Positions 11,858 to 25,703 are shown, numbered from the stretch's first letter. The stretch is 64,000 nucleotides of DNA from Poecilobothrus nobilitatus (GCA_947095535.1 OX352774.1:221328965-221392964); one strand, 5' to 3'. Translations and numbers: made by a program. Notes: generated from the sequence alone by a model not told the origin.

Positions 11858-14800
11858 TACTTTTACAACTCATTTTACTGGTAAACATTATATTTTCCTT
11901 AATTAAGAATTGATGATTTTCCTTAGAAGGTATTATCTTTAACGCATTGGATATCGTATTTCACATCGCAGAAATCACTCTAATCCTCAGAAAGTTGTTC
12001 TCACAGCAGATAGGTCTGGAAATGAAAATAACAGATTTAAGATTTTCAAGAAAATATTTAGGACATTTTCGTCTAGAATATAAAATATATGAGATAGGTA
12101 TATATAAGTTATTCTCTTTTTAATAAAATATACCGATATAGAATTGTTATAACAGTTTCTTAAGCAAAATATCGTTACCGTTATATTGCAAAGACAATAT
12201 TTATCCTTTAGTATGTACATAATTATTGTATGGAATCTGGTACATTTTTAAAAAATCAAGCTATTATTCATGTGTGATTTTAGTTTAATAAAGTATAATA
12301 TGCACCTATTATAGATTTTTGTATATATGTACGTATAAGATTGTATATATATAAAAGAAATGTATGAGGATTTTATAAGATTTTAAAATTTTTTTTTGTC
12401 ATAAGATAATAATACCATATACTTATACCATGTATTATAGTATGTTTGTAAATTTATTAATAATATGTATGTATTTTATAAATATTATGTTATACTCGTA
12501 TATGTATTTTTATATATGTATTGTGTTATTTTATATTTTATTGTAATAATAAAAAAGATAATTCGTTGCAAGAGAAATAAAAGTGAACTATGCTTAAAGT
12601 TTTTATAGCATCTTATCTTGAAATTATCTTAAAAATTGTAACACAGGATTCATTAACCTAATTTAGGTTACATAAAAAAACATTTTGTTGATGAAATTAT
12701 ATTATATGATATTATATTGCAATAATATAATAAATATAGTTGGTAAATTTTGTAGGCACTACCTATTTAAATGGATTAAGACTGTGATTTGCCGTTACAT
12801 TGTCATTTATTCAAAGACGCGTTTTATCAAAAGATGGATGAATTTATTTTATGTAAACAATTAGGTATATAAAATTAGTCATAAATGTATATAATATACA
12901 AAATATAACATGAAACGATTTTATAGATCTCAGAGGATTGCAGTGTAGTCTTTAATATGGACATATTTGCTAATTGTCTGCTCTTGGAATATATTTTTAT
13001 ATTGATACATTTTGAAGGACAATTGAACTGATATGAGAGTTAGATTTTTAAAGCAAGCCAATGTTTATTACCATTATTTTTGTCGCACTTATAACTGTAA
13101 TAATATATCTTAAAAAACTGATTTATTTTTCTTTGTACGCTGGGATTTCCAGATCTAGAAAATCATAAATCCAGAAATCCATTTTCTAAATTATATTGTT
13201 TTTATACAATCACTTCACTTCTTTCTAAATGTTAACATTTTAGTGAGATACTCTTTGATAAAAGATAAAAAATAAAGTAGCTATTGCGGCATAAAGACAA
13301 CTCAAAATATTAAAAAAATTCATTCTAAAATATATTTCGATTTTGAAAAATCTATAAGAAGTATTAACGTTGTAGAGTTCACTCTTCACTTTCTATTTTA
13401 GGCTATTTAGCCACAGATAGACCAGACTATTCATTTGATTTGATTTTTTGCTCAGTTTATTCAATTTTATTGATGTTTATTGATGTTAGTTAAAGTTATT
13501 AAAAAGGTACAAGTGTACCTAGGTGTTGATAAAAGGGTTAAACAAGTATAATTTCAAAATAATCGTGTCAGTGTCGTTTCTATTGTGTCTAGGCAGACAA
13601 TTTATTATACAATATATTATATATTTGTATTTACATGTACATATATGTTGACTAATCTTACGTATGTAATTATAACATATACATACCTGATGTGATGTAC
13701 ATATTTAATTTTATATGTATTTAATAATTTGCGGTTTTATAAAAACTTTAAAAATTTGTGTAGGGTTGTATGTGAAATATGTATTTAAACTATAGCATTA
13801 CTTTTTGGTAGAAGATTTGGTGTTAAGATTATATTATTTTATATTTATTTTTGTTTTTTTTTTTTTTATATTCTAAATGTATAAAATGCATGAAATGTTT
13901 ATCTAAGATAATTAAAAAACGAAAAAAAAAGGGGATGTCAAAGAAAATTATCTTATTTCTATTAAAATGTTATTTTAAAAAAATCTTTTTCGTATGTAAA
14001 ATAAAAACTTTAAGTTTTAAAAATAATTTTTAAAGTTTTTCAATATATATATATATGTATTTGTAAAACACATTTTTTTTTTTATTAAAGAAAAGTAAAA
14101 AAAAATTATGCAAAATTGTATAAAATATTTAATAATATTTTTTTTTTTGTACTTTTTATTATTTAAAATTGTCAACATTTTGGAAATTGTTTTTAAACTA
14201 ATTAAATAATAAATTTATTTTAAGGTTTTAAAAAAAAAATTTATAGTCAATTTGTTGCTGATGCATTGATAAAAAGACATAAACACAATATTTCAATTAT
14301 TTTAATTCAAGATCTAATAATTGCAGCTAGCAAATTAATAAATTAAAATATTAAATCAAATTCTTTTTCTTAATAAAGTTTTTTCAAATATTTGCATCCG
14401 GAATTACCGGAAATGAATCTGATTTATTAGAAAATAAGCATTGCCGATGTTAAATAATGTAAAAATTTTTTTTTGTGACGACAGTCCATTTTTCATGGCT
14501 TGTTAATTTCTTAAAAAATGGAATTAAATATAACAGTTGCACAATATCATTTATTGAATTTAAATCTTTTAGTATTTAAAACTTAATTTTAAGCTAGAAA
14601 CTTAATTTATAGCTCTAAAGAAATTTAAAATATATTTAAGGAATGCTTAAGAAATTTTTTTCTGTTTTATTTCTGCGGTATACAAAGTTTGTGACACGAT
14701 TAAAATAGCAAAGATATTATAGTCAATAGATGGCTTTGATTTTAAAAATTATTATTTCTAGCAGAAAATATCCAATGTATGTAAAAAAATTTGATTTTTT

Positions 14801-14965
14801 GAGGTGTTGATTAATCGTTCAGTTTTCCAGTTAGTTTTATTTGATGACCCACATATTTTTTGTTGTAAAATACAAAACAAAAAGATTAAAAAAAAGTTTA
14901 AGTGACATCAACTTTTCTTTAGTTATGTCAATTGCATAATTGTTTCAAATTACATAACCACTTTT
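11858..14965. other. AT-rich noncoding DNA
   Basis: About 3.1 kb with TA-rich microsatellite-like tracts (12320-12540, 13620-13690) and no recognisable gene or element. Confidence 0.5.
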
Positions 14966-15710
14966 TGTTAGTTTCACTTGGTTCATTCATCCGTTTCTCT
15001 GTTTGCAAAATACATGCACCGTTAAAGATGGAACAATTAAAAAATCATGGATAGGTTTCTTAGAAAAAACTTTATTTAGCCCCCCCTCTCCCCTATTACT
15101 CAGCTGCAGCACTTCAATATTTAAAAAAAAACCTTTTTTAAATATATCTCAGACAGTGTTAGCTTAATACTTTTCCAATCTAAAAGAGTAAAATGACATG
15201 ACTTTGTCTTACTTTTATAATGAATATCAAAATTATAAATTTTTTTTTTTTTCAATTTAGAATTCCCATATTTAAACTATAGATTTTGTTTCTTCCATAA
15301 CTCCAACATGCTTTTAGTTAGAACCTTGAGATTTTGAAAAAAGTAAGTAAGATTAGTATAATATATGTCAGCAAATTTGTTTGTACCTACCTATTAAAGA
15401 GCTATTAGTAGTCAAAAATTAAAATTTTATTATATTTAGACACTTGTAACTTAGACACCTGTTCATATTTTTTTAAAGTAAAACTCAAAGCTTAAAGTTT
15501 TACATTATAATTTTACATGTCTTAACATCTTTTCTTAATTATGTAGAGTTTCCTTAAAATTTTGAATAAAGTGTCTCTTTATTTTTTAGAATGTTTTTCT
15601 TACATGCAAAATGTACAAATTTTAATTCAAATCACAGTATTTCAAATTGTTTTTATTGTCTTTTGGAAAATATACACCTTTAAAAGTCTTTGATTTTGTA
15701 TTAAATTTTA
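14966..15710 (+). mobile_element. Old, 5'-truncated copy of the HINE-like repeat
   Basis: It starts at the block GTTAGTTTCACTTGGTTCAT and continues through CACCGTTAAAGATGGA, AGCCCCCCCTCTCCC, the TAACTCCAACATGCTTTTAG block, AGAACCTTGAGATTTTGA, AGAGCTATTAGTAGTC and ACACTTGTAACTTAGACACC. It ends near the degenerate ATACACCTTTAAAAG. The order matches the copy at 40351. The terminal AGCACATTTCC block is missing, so the 5' end is lost or unrecognisable. Noncoding. Confidence 0.65.
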
Positions 15711-18700
15711 TGGGATACCAAAGTATGATAATTACAAAATAAAAACAAGAGCATTAAGTATTTATTTTCAACACTCCATATGAATATATTCGAAAATATG
15801 AATACATGCGAATTTATCAGAGTTTTATTAATATGCACATAATTATCTATAAATGAAATTCAACTTTTCCTAAAGAAAATAATATTTTTACAACAAAAAA
15901 CCATCAAAAAAATAATTTATAATTTTCAGTTATCGAACTTTTGTTATTGAACAATGGTTATTGAATGTAATAGCGATCAGGGCGTCTAATAAACAATTTA
16001 ACTAATAATAAATGAAACTAAAGTTAAATTCCTTTTAATTTAAAATAAAACCGTTTTGTTGAAAATCCAATAATCCTTATTCGAACTATATATATATATA
16101 TATACTATAAATTATGTAAATTACCTTTCAATTTGTCATTTCGTATTAAATACATATTGTATATAAGTCATAAAGATTTTAAAAATATTTTCCTGGTTGA
16201 TACAACAATAGAATAAATTTTAAAAATTTTTTGATTGCCTATAAACAAATAAATTAAAACCATATTCTGCACCATATTATTATTATATAGTATATAATTG
16301 ACCAAAGGATTAATTTGCATAACAATAATTTGAAGGATAAATTTGTCCACAAATATGGATTTTAATGCGAAAGTCAATATTAGAACATATATACCTAATA
16401 AGAAAATTTGCATAATATTTAATTAAATTCAATGAAATTTTCATAATTTTCAATAAAAGAAATTTTTTTGTTTTTTTTTTTTTTTATTCGCGATCAACTC
16501 AAAAACTATGGGTTACTTTTGAAGCTTTTTTTTTTTTTAAACACAAAATTATTTTCTTTTATTATACGTGTACACCTATTATCTACCTATATATTCGTTT
16601 TATATAAAAATTTTACAATATAACTTTTAGTCTATTTTAATTTTTTTTTTTTTTTTTTCATATTAAACTTTTTAAAAATTCCATTTTTGTAAAATTTTTA
16701 TTTTTCATTCAAGTAATGCAGTATTTTATGGGGATTTTTATAATGAATCTTTTGAACATAATATGTTTCGTTTTGTACTCTTAGTATTTCAATACAATAT
16801 TAAATCAAAAAGAAAATGAAAATCAAAAAGAAAATGAAAAATCCAGACAAAAATATATTTTTTCATTGAATTTTTACTATTTTTGATTGACTGAATTTGA
16901 ACTTAAGATTGAAAATCATTTCTAAATTCATTTTTGCGGTAAAAAAAAAGAATTTTTTTTTAACTTTTAATCTTTCCACAAAGTTTTTATGATTAGACTA
17001 AAAAAACATATCTTTTCTAAGAATACATACATATATCCTAAAAAAAATAAAAAAAACTTCAAATAATTGGGAATGAAACTCATATTCAAATATTCAAAGT
17101 AAAAAAAAAAAAAAAATGTAATTGAATTTTTTGAAATTGAAAATTGACTAAAAAAAGGATTCATCTCGTGCTTTATAATCTTCTTCTTATTATTTTTCTT
17201 CTGCAGATATCTGATAGTATCATATTTTTTTATATTATAATATACTTTAGGTAAAAACCATCTGGTTTTCGATAGTCAAAAATTTGACAAAAAAAAAAAA
17301 AAAAAAACAAAAACTAAATTTATTTTCACATGTGAATTTTACATAAAATACACATTTTTTTTATTCTTATATACATACATTACAAAAAGAAAAAATAAAG
17401 TTATAAAGGATTCTAAAAGATACAAAGTAGTTTACATCCATTCAAAAATTAAAAAAAAAAAAAAACTTAAAAGTACCTTTATATTAAAAACAAAAAAAAA
17501 AAAATAAAGAAAACAAAAAAGTGTATTAATGAACGAAGAAAAAAAGAACTTGGACTTTGCAAAGAATTTGAAGAAAATTTATAATCAATAATGTGTATCC
17601 TAAGGATATTATTATAATATTGAGGTTTGTTTAGGTAATGAAATTTTTTTTTTTTTTTTTAATATTGCAATTAATTGAAAAGTGTTTGTTTTTAATTATT
17701 ATTCTTTAGACATATATGCTTGTCCTTTTTTGTTTTTTTTGACAAAACTTTGAAATTGATTCCGTACATTTTCATTGTTTATTTTTAGTTATCCTTGTAA
17801 AAATTTTTACTTATTTTATTTTCAATTTGTTGGCGAAAATTGGGGGATTTTTATAATTATAAAGGGAAAAAAATAACTTAATAGAATATTACTGTTATTA
17901 GAGAAGTTATCATAGATTTGATTAGTTCTCATGACTTTAAAATGTATACACTTCAAATGAAAATTTGAAATTAAATAAATGGGTTGAAATTTACTCCTTG
18001 TAAAATAAAGGAATAAAAAATTAAAAAAAATTTTTTTTTCTTTTAAATATGCTTGTTAATTTCATTATTGTCTGTTCGTTTTTCAGTTTATAAAACTGTT
18101 TTTAAAATAGAAAAATGGAATTTTAAGGATAGGCAAGCGTCATAAAACAATTTTTTTTATGTAACCCCACTCAATATACGGAGGTACAAAACATCATTAT
18201 ACTGTATATTTTTCTTGCCAAACTGACAGATAATTTATATATGTATATAAAAATGTCAACTGACAGATAATTTATTTTACACCGCGAACGGCGAAGAGAA
18301 GAAATATCTATGAAAACAAGCATAAATTATCTTTGAACAAATATTTATACTTTATCCTGTTCAAATAAAGCTATTAGACTTCAAAAATTCAACTTTCACT
18401 GCTCACTATTTTAAAACAGCTAAAATATAATCTGGCCATCTGATGCGTAAATTTGTTTTAAGTAAGGAATAAAAATAAAACCTCCAACATTATTATTTTT
18501 TACACGTATTGAAGACTTTTTTTTTAATAATTTAACGATTGATAAAAATATATTTCCTTAAAATTCTTGATTTTTTGGTTGATTTTTCAAAATTTTTTCT
18601 AATAATCATGTATAAAAATCTCTAAGACATTTTTTTATTGTTTTTTTAAAAAAGCTCGCATTTAAAAACGTTTGGTTTTATATAATGCCCTGATTTTTAT

Positions 18701-20034
18701 CTACCTTCAATCTATTAATTCGTCCTTTCTTGTTATACAATTTGGTAGAATATTGAAAAATCATAAAAGATATTAAGAGAATAGAAAAGGATTTGACAGG
18801 GTTACTTTTATTATAAAAAATTTACGCAAGTAAAAAAATATTGACATAAGTAACTAATTTTTAGAATGTTATAACAAAAAAAAAAAAAAATAATTAGTTT
18901 CAAGATGGAGGAGTGATAAGGAGGTGGTGGTTTAAATTGGTGGTTTAAGGTATATAACAATATAAACTATGTTACTAATATTTTTGAGACAAAATTTAAC
19001 CACTCTATCTGTTAGGATATTTTTTTGGAATAAACATGAGATCGTTTAAAATATTACAACTTTGCGGACTAACACTAGGTATTATATATACTCTATAGGT
19101 AGTTCCCCTTTCATACTTGTATATACTTGTAATAGATATGATTATATACAAGTACGTAATATGAGAAGTAAAAATATAAATTTAAAATATGTTACAACAA
19201 CCATTTTTAGGTCAATATTCTGAATTACTTTATATGAGTTATTTTATACAAATCGTCTCGATTGTACAAATTTTTGAGATTTTATGTAGTAAAAAATTTT
19301 TTTTTTTAATATACGTACAAAAGTTTTTTTTTCTATTAACAAAAGAAAATTGTAATGTAATATTTTAATGTAAAAAATGAAATTTTCCATATTTTCTTCA
19401 TTGTTCCCCATTTCAAATAGAAAAAAGAAGAGTTAAATGTGTCACTGACTGGGTACCTATAATTTGTAGTTGTATATATATGTATCTGAAAATGAGTAAT
19501 ATAATAGGAACTGTATTAAAACTTTTATTAATAACACAAAAACTGAAAAAAAATTTTCTACTTTCAGGATGGGGTCGTAATTGTTATTTTTGTGATTTTA
19601 ATTTTTCTATTGGAAAATAATGTCGTTTTTATTTGGAATCCTTGTAAGAAATTATAAAGTGAACAAATTCTCGTGTTCAATGGAAAAATAAATATTTTGG
19701 AAAATATTTTGGTGCAGTTTAATTTAAAAGATTTCTATTAGGTATTAGATTTGAATTATAAATCATTGAATAATGTTTGATTTGTGTATTTTTCCTTCAG
19801 GAATATTATTTCATATCAATATATATGTTCATAATACATATACAATATTTATATATATGTATGTAGATTATAAAATAAAACACGAATATTAAATTGATGA
19901 TATCTGTATAGATTATTATATATAAAGTCTAAGAACTCTAAATCAATATCATAATTGTAACTTATAGTAAAAAAACATAGTTGGAAACTTAAATATCATT
20001 CTAAACCATTTTTTGCGTTGTTTTAATTTTCAGA
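15711..20034. other. AT-rich noncoding DNA
   Basis: No gene seen over 4.3 kb. Minor structures: a (TA)n tract near 16090-16104, an 18-base direct repeat AATCAAAAAGAAAATGAA near 16803 and 16821, and a directly repeated ACTGACAGATAATTTA near 18225 and 18259. Confidence 0.5.
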
Positions 20035-20190
20035 TTTAAATTAATGTTGTATTTACAATACAACTCTAAAGCCCCTCCTAATTTAGAATCTCACATATAC
20101 ATATATATAAATTGTGTTGGAAAAACGTATATAACCTTACTTTTAAATTCAACTCTAAAATATTTTTTAATTCTGAATCTCGCATAATTA
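20035..20190. repeat. Diverged fragment of dispersed foldback repeat (family F)
   Basis: Contains TTTAGAATCTCACATATACAT followed later by TTGGAAAAACGTATATAACC, AATTCAACTCTAAAAT and AATTCTGAATCTCGCAT. The same blocks appear in inverse orientation at 34130-34215 and 61825-61885 (GAGATTCTGCATTTGAAGG, AGAGCTGGATTCTGGAAAAG). The two GAATCTC-like ends here are about 90 bases apart. Confidence 0.45.
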
Positions 20191-20254
20191 TAATATAAAT
20201 ATTTTATTATAATATAGAAATTTTAACTACGGATTTGCATCGACGAAAAACTAG

Positions 20255-20912
20255 TTTTGAGGAACAACTTATTTCTGTATTACCACCTGTTACGGAGCTA
20301 TAGTATAACAGGTTATAACAATTGTTATGCTTCAATAAGGCATATTTTCAATATGGAAACGCTAAACGATAGCTGGTTTTATAAATATTTATAATATAAA
20401 TATGTGGCTTTGTCATGTGGTACTTTTATTATACCGTTATATTAAATTCAATTTTTGCAAAAATTTGAACCTCTTTTATCCTTCAAACGGTTTAACTTAA
20501 AAGCTTGAAATTTTAACAGGAGTTAGATATTTCGAAAGCAGTACGAGTCATTTCACGAAATGTTTTTGTGTCGCCCCCTGTTTAGCAGTTATAAGGGGTC
20601 AAAAACTGAAAATTCTCTCTTTTTAAACATCTGTAACTTGGTCACCTGTACACATTTTTTAACAGTAATATACAAAAATTAAATTCCAACATTATATTTT
20701 TGTTTGTGTTTATAATTTTTCTTAACAATATAGGCTTACTGTGTATTGGACAAAAGTGTGATTTGACTTTTCTCAATTTTTTCTTGCCAGAAAAAAATAT
20801 TCAAACAAATTTATTTTCAATATATTTACTCTTTACTCTAGGCTTATTATGGAATACTTTTTAATTTAGCAAATGTGCGTTTTTGAAAACCCTTAGTTTT
20901 TTCCATTAAATA
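20255..20912 (+). mobile_element. Old copy of the HINE-like repeat
   Basis: Ordered blocks shared with the 40351 copy: GAGGAACAACTT, CCTGTTACGGAGCTATAG, AAGCTTGAAATTTTAACAGG, TGTCGCCCCCTGTTTAGCAG, ACATCTGTAACTTGGTCACC, and a terminal AAATGTGCGTTTTTGAAAACC, which is the 3' subterminal repeat and hairpin. The 5' third is lost. One unit only. Noncoding and diverged. Confidence 0.65.
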
Positions 20913-21568
20913 TGTAAACATACAAATTCGACTTTTATTTTGAACATTTTAATTAAACTTTTTGGCTATTTAATTTTTTTTATGCATTTTTTTTTCAAGA
21001 CTGGCTTCCACTAATTTTTATATTTTTTCCATTTATACTTTTACGCGAGATTTATCTTTTAAATATAGTAAAAAAGCAAGATTTTGAGACGCGAGATATT
21101 GATACACGAGATTTTTTCGCGAGATTTCGATACGCTCCGATTTTTTTTGTTGTTGTTTGATAAAATTGTTTAATGATTAAACAAATAAGGAATATTTAAT
21201 ACTACTGGCTGCATTACAGGATCAAATTGAAACAAGAAAGAAGATATTTACTTGGAAAATGAAAATTTATCGATAATGGAAATGTGTGGAAAAATGTTGG
21301 AAATATTAATTGTTCATATTTTACCTATAATTTTTTAATTTGAATTAAATTTTCATATTCATTTTTTCTTCCGAATGAAATTTATAAGTTTATTAAATTA
21401 TTATGTGTTCAATATTAGTAGAGCTTATGTTTTTATCTTTTAGCTGTAAGGTAAAACATTTTGGTCGTATTTTAGCTTACGGTTAAAGTATATATTGTTT
21501 TATTTTTAATTAATGTTAATACTCATTCAAATTTTTAATTAATCTTTATTAAGAAAAATGAATAAATC
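20913..21568. other. AT-rich noncoding DNA
   Basis: No gene recognised. A cluster of GCGAGAT-like strings lies at 21043-21130 (ACGCGAGATTTAT, GACGCGAGATATTG, ACACGAGATT, TCGCGAGATTTCG), an imperfect short tandem repeat of unknown meaning. Confidence 0.45.
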
Positions 21569-21827
21569 ACGCGCCTCGGTGGTCTAGTTATTAAACACGT
21601 AACTTATTAATCGTGATAGTACGAGTGGATAGACAGCAAATAGTAGTTTTTCTTAACAAATCCCCCTTGCTATCAAATATAGTCTAAACTTATAATATAT
21701 CAATAGATAATATATAAAATAAACACAATAAAAATGATTACTTATGGTTTAGCCGATAGTTTAGTAATATGGAATTATCCTATGTCATTTCTAATATTCG
21801 TATAAATAAATAAATGAAATAAATAAA
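21569..21827 (+). mobile_element. tRNA-derived SINE, family A, diverged
   Basis: The head GCGCCTCGGTGGTCTAGTTA matches an A-box region. The B-box is decayed (GTACGAGTGG in place of GGTTCGAATCC). The body keeps the CCCCCTTGC block, GTTTAGCCGATAGTTTAG, and a TAAA-type tail (TATAAATAAATAAATG). The tail is directly joined to the next SINE at 21828, so the second element appears to have inserted into this tail. More diverged than the copy at 2452. Confidence 0.75.
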
Positions 21828-22008
21828 GGGAGTTTCGGTGGCCTAGTTTAGTAGGGAAGAGGGTATGGAATATGCTGTAAACATCGAGGGAGTGTTGGGT
21901 TAAAACTTAACACATCGTAAGCATAATTTCCCCTTACGACATTTACAGCCATCCCCGGATAGGAAAGATTGTGTATTTGTCACATTTAAATGGCAGGGTA
22001 ATAAATTA
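21828..22008 (+). mobile_element. tRNA-derived SINE, family B
   Basis: The head GGGAGTTTCGGTGGCCTAG is followed by GCTGTAAACATCGAGGGAGTG, a degraded B-box, then CCCCTTACGACATTTACAGCC, TTGTCACATTTAAATGGCAG and a poly(A) tail. The 3' half is shared with the elements at 2973 (minus), 25566 and 28179. It lies immediately downstream of a family A element, forming a SINE tandem. Confidence 0.78.
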
Positions 22009-23889
22009 TAAAAAAAAAAATAAAATTTGGACTGAACTAAAAACTTCTAACTACAAACAACATTAAACTTTGGAAAATAGGCACGTAAAACACTAATTTA
22101 ATGCCTCTTAACTCCTAGTACTAAAGAATATAACCATTTTATAATGATGTCACATTTTTTAATTATGAAGTCGACCTAATGTGTTTTAATTAATAATAGG
22201 TTTTTATTCAATAACCTTAATAATTTTTAATGATTCTTTCCAAGTAATTTCAATCTTATCAAGAGTGTGAAATTTCATGTAAGTAATGTAGAAGTTTTAC
22301 GTTTTCTACTAAAAAAAGCTTGCCCAAGTTGCTAATCTATTTAATTTTATTCCCAACTATATGGAATCAAATATCTCTAAATATGTTTATAATTAACTTC
22401 CTTCAAGATTGTGAGTTAAAATAATGGATTCGGCAGCTAAATAAGTTCCGAAACCAAATGCAAAATATTTAGTTTTACTAGGAGAAGTAGGTACTCGGCA
22501 ACTGTACCATCCATATTTTAAAAAAATAAATATAAAATAAATTTTTATTCAATTTTGTTACTTGACCGGCAAATATTTACGATTAATAATTTTAATTATT
22601 TTTTAATGCAAAATTATTTAAATGTTATATTGTTTAAAAAGAATCTTTAAACTCTCATAACCTTTTAAAAAAAGAATATAAAAATTTTTTTCTGCAAATA
22701 CTTAATTAGGTACCTATATATATATTTAAAAAAAATTTTCTTTTTTTTTTGCCAATTTTGTAGTTGAAGTATCTTTCTACCCTTACACAAACGCCCTTTC
22801 AATCCATAATGCAAATAAATTACTCCGATTTTCAGTTTTAGGTGTCTAGTTTTAATCGTTGGAGAGATATAGGTATTAGGCGCCCTAAAATTTTATAAAG
22901 TCTTGATTTAATTATAATATACCGTTATTCAATACCAAATTACAAGAAAATGTTTAATAGTCATATTCAGTACCTTTTGTTTTACATTTTCAGATAAAAA
23001 ATATATTTAGTATAACTTCAATGCAAACGGTGCTAACGCGCTAATTGGGGTCACTGTCATGAACGGCAATAGCCAGCCACCTATACCAACCAACCATAAC
23101 TTCCTTTTAGTATAGCATTTGAATATAAAACTATTTCACGGATCGATCTAAGGTAATATAATTTTTTAAGCGTTCTTTTTAAAAAAAATAAATAACCAAC
23201 GTAAATAAATTAACGAACAGTTTGATAGACAGCTGTTCAAATTTTTACAACACATTTTTTCAATCTTTCAATTCACTTTAAAATTATTTGTTTTTTATAA
23301 TTTGTGATACAAAGTAGGGTATTATTTTATTAATAATAATTAAAAAATTATAATTTTTTAACGAATTTGTGTTATTTATTTTTTATATATATAAGTAAGT
23401 ATATAATAATATAATGACTATTTTAAGTGTTTCTTTTCATATTGTGAACTGTGAAGTTTATAAATTTTTTTAATAGAAATAAATTTATAATGATTAATAC
23501 GTAATTTACGCTTCAATTCATTTAAAATATAAATATAATAAATTCTTTTTATATTTTATAAAAAAAAAAAAAAGTATTTATATGGGGAAAATCAAAAATG
23601 AATTTTGAAGTGGTACTGAAACACCTTTAAAGTATAAATAAAAATATTTTTTTTTTTAAATTTAATTAAAATTATATTTATTTTATTTATTTCTGACTTT
23701 ATTATCTGGTATTATCACTATTCAGATAGAATTACAGAATAACCACTAAATATTTGTACACCCTTTTGTTGATGTAAGTCTAAATTAGTTTTAACCGGAG
23801 ATTATGCAAAAAAATGTAATGTAAAAATTCCCCGGATGGAGAAAATTATTACCGTGTCTGTAGACTCAATACATTTGAAGATTAATCGA
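22009..23889. other. AT-rich noncoding DNA
   Basis: No gene recognised. A less AT-rich stretch at 23025-23120, containing CGGTGCTAACGCGCTAATTG and CAGCCACCTATACCAACC, has no convincing open frame or motif. Confidence 0.45.
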
Positions 23890-24312
23890 TTTTCATCATA
23901 TAAGGGTTCTCTTCGTCCTACATTCGAATAGTAAAAAAAAATGTTCTTTATTGTTATGTTCTTTGGAATTTAAACCCTGCGAACAGTTTGGCATCCCATA
24001 ACCTCTAACCTCCCAGCCATAACCTCTACATATTTGTTTGTCAACTCTTCCTATTTTTTCAGCGTGTGCCTTTAGTATCAAAGGGATTGCGATAATTTCG
24101 TCTTTTTTGCGTCCAGCTTGCCCTATCTATATTTTGCTTTGTATTTGGCCCAGCGCTTAATAGCTTTTTTCTCTGTAGAATGCGTTAGTCCTATTAATTT
24201 TATGTCCACACTAGGTCTGACTAGTACAGATTTGGCCTATTTATTTGGGTTCAAGTTTCCTGAAAGTCTAAGTGAGGATGCATTGCAGTTTGACAGCGTT
24301 GATTTATCATAG
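23890..24312. other. GC-elevated island with open frames on both strands; origin unknown
   Basis: This segment has much more G+C and fewer homopolymers than its surroundings. A plus frame runs without a stop from 24076 to the TAG ending near 24312 and reads like protein, including GLTSTDLAYLFGFK, but it has no ATG start. On the minus strand a frame covers about 24126-23896 (containing DEIIAIPLILKAHAEKIG) and a second, shifted frame lies upstream (containing IGLTHSTEKKAIKRWAKYKA). The minus pair could be one ancestral frame broken by a shift near 24127. Two CATAACCTCTA strings are directly repeated (23996 and 24018). It may be a decayed gene fragment, an exon or an unrecognised transposon; I do not recognise the protein. 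Confidence 0.35.
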
Positions 24313-25565
24313 GTCAATCTAATCATATTGAAAAATTATTGAAAAGTCAGTCACGAATATTTATTAATCTATCTGTAGATTATTGTACTTGTGTGAACAT
24401 ATTATTAATAATATTTAATAATAAGTGAATATGTAATAAATAAAAAGAATTTCTCAAATTATAAAAAAAAAATATCCTTTTATTGAATTCATTACTTGTG
24501 GATAGAGATCTGAATTCAAAAGAAAAATTTCCATTTTATTATAGTCGTAGACTATAGTTATATATATAAATTTTTAATATTGGTGTGTTCAAAAGTAGAA
24601 TTGAGGTTAAAAATGAATCAACTCGCTATCATTAAGTACATAATAATAATAATTTCGTTTTAGTTTGTTTCTTGTGTATTTTATAGAGATTTTATTATAT
24701 GTATAAAGTTTATGCATTTAATAAGTATTAATGCATTATGTATAGACAGAGTATATAATAGAAATATAGAATAAATATATTTAAAAGAATCTGATAATAT
24801 CAAAAGTATCTTTTACTTAAAAATTTTTTTCGATTATATTTTATTAATTTATGATTTATGTGAATAATGAAACTTTAAAATGATTCAATTTTTAGATAAT
24901 TAGTGTATTTTTAGCTTAACTGTGATAAAATGATCTAGTGATATAATAATTTTTTTTTTAAAATAAATAAATGTTAAAATGTGTTTTATTAAGGGTTTTA
25001 AAATTTAATTTTTTAGTATTCTATAGCTATTTCAATTTTTTTTCAAATAAAATCAAAATTAAATGCAATAATTTGACGTATATATATTTTTTTTCATTTA
25101 TTGCAATTAAAAGAAGATAATTAGAACATAATTTTTTAATTTATGAAAATGTATATGCATTTAAAAGATATTTTAAAGTTTAATACTTTAAGTTTAAGTA
25201 AGAGTTTAAGAAAAAATAAATCTTGGTTTGTTTGTTTGTTTATTTTTATTACGTGACTGCATCTTATAATGCTACAGACAAATGGAGGGATCTTTTCCTT
25301 TCGGATATGAGTCCAAATTCTTCTTGGTTAAAAAAAATAAGGGAAACATTAAAAATACATATAAAAAAAATAAAACAGCAATTAATTTGCCTATCTCGTT
25401 ACCATCCCGTCCCATATAATTATTGAGCAATGATAATATGTTAATATTTAAATATTTTATCAGAAATGAAAAAAAATATTTAGTAGATCTGACTTCTGTG
25501 TTATAGATAATATTCACACAGATTATTTTAAATTTAAATACTAAATTACAAAAAAGAATTAAAAA
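24313..25565. other. AT-rich noncoding DNA
   Basis: Nothing recognised. The short open frames around 25223-25517 overlap on opposite strands and have no credible motif. Confidence 0.5.
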
Positions 25566-25703
25566 GTAGCTTTGGTGGCTTTAAAGGAGCGGGTAGGATC
25601 GTATAAAATACGCCTTACGACATTTACAGCCACGCCTGAAAATGAAACGCTTTGTAAATTCCTTGTCACATTTATGTAGCAGATCAATGAACTAAAAAAA
25701 AAA
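25566..25703 (+). mobile_element. SINE family B, internally deleted
   Basis: The head GTAGCTTTGGTGGCTTTAAAG and AAAATACGC are joined directly to the body CCTTACGACATTTACAGCCACGCC, then TTGTCACATTTATGTAGCAG and poly(A). The B-box region present in the copies at 21828 and 28179 is missing, so an internal deletion of about 50-60 bases removed half of the polymerase III promoter. Confidence 0.7.
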
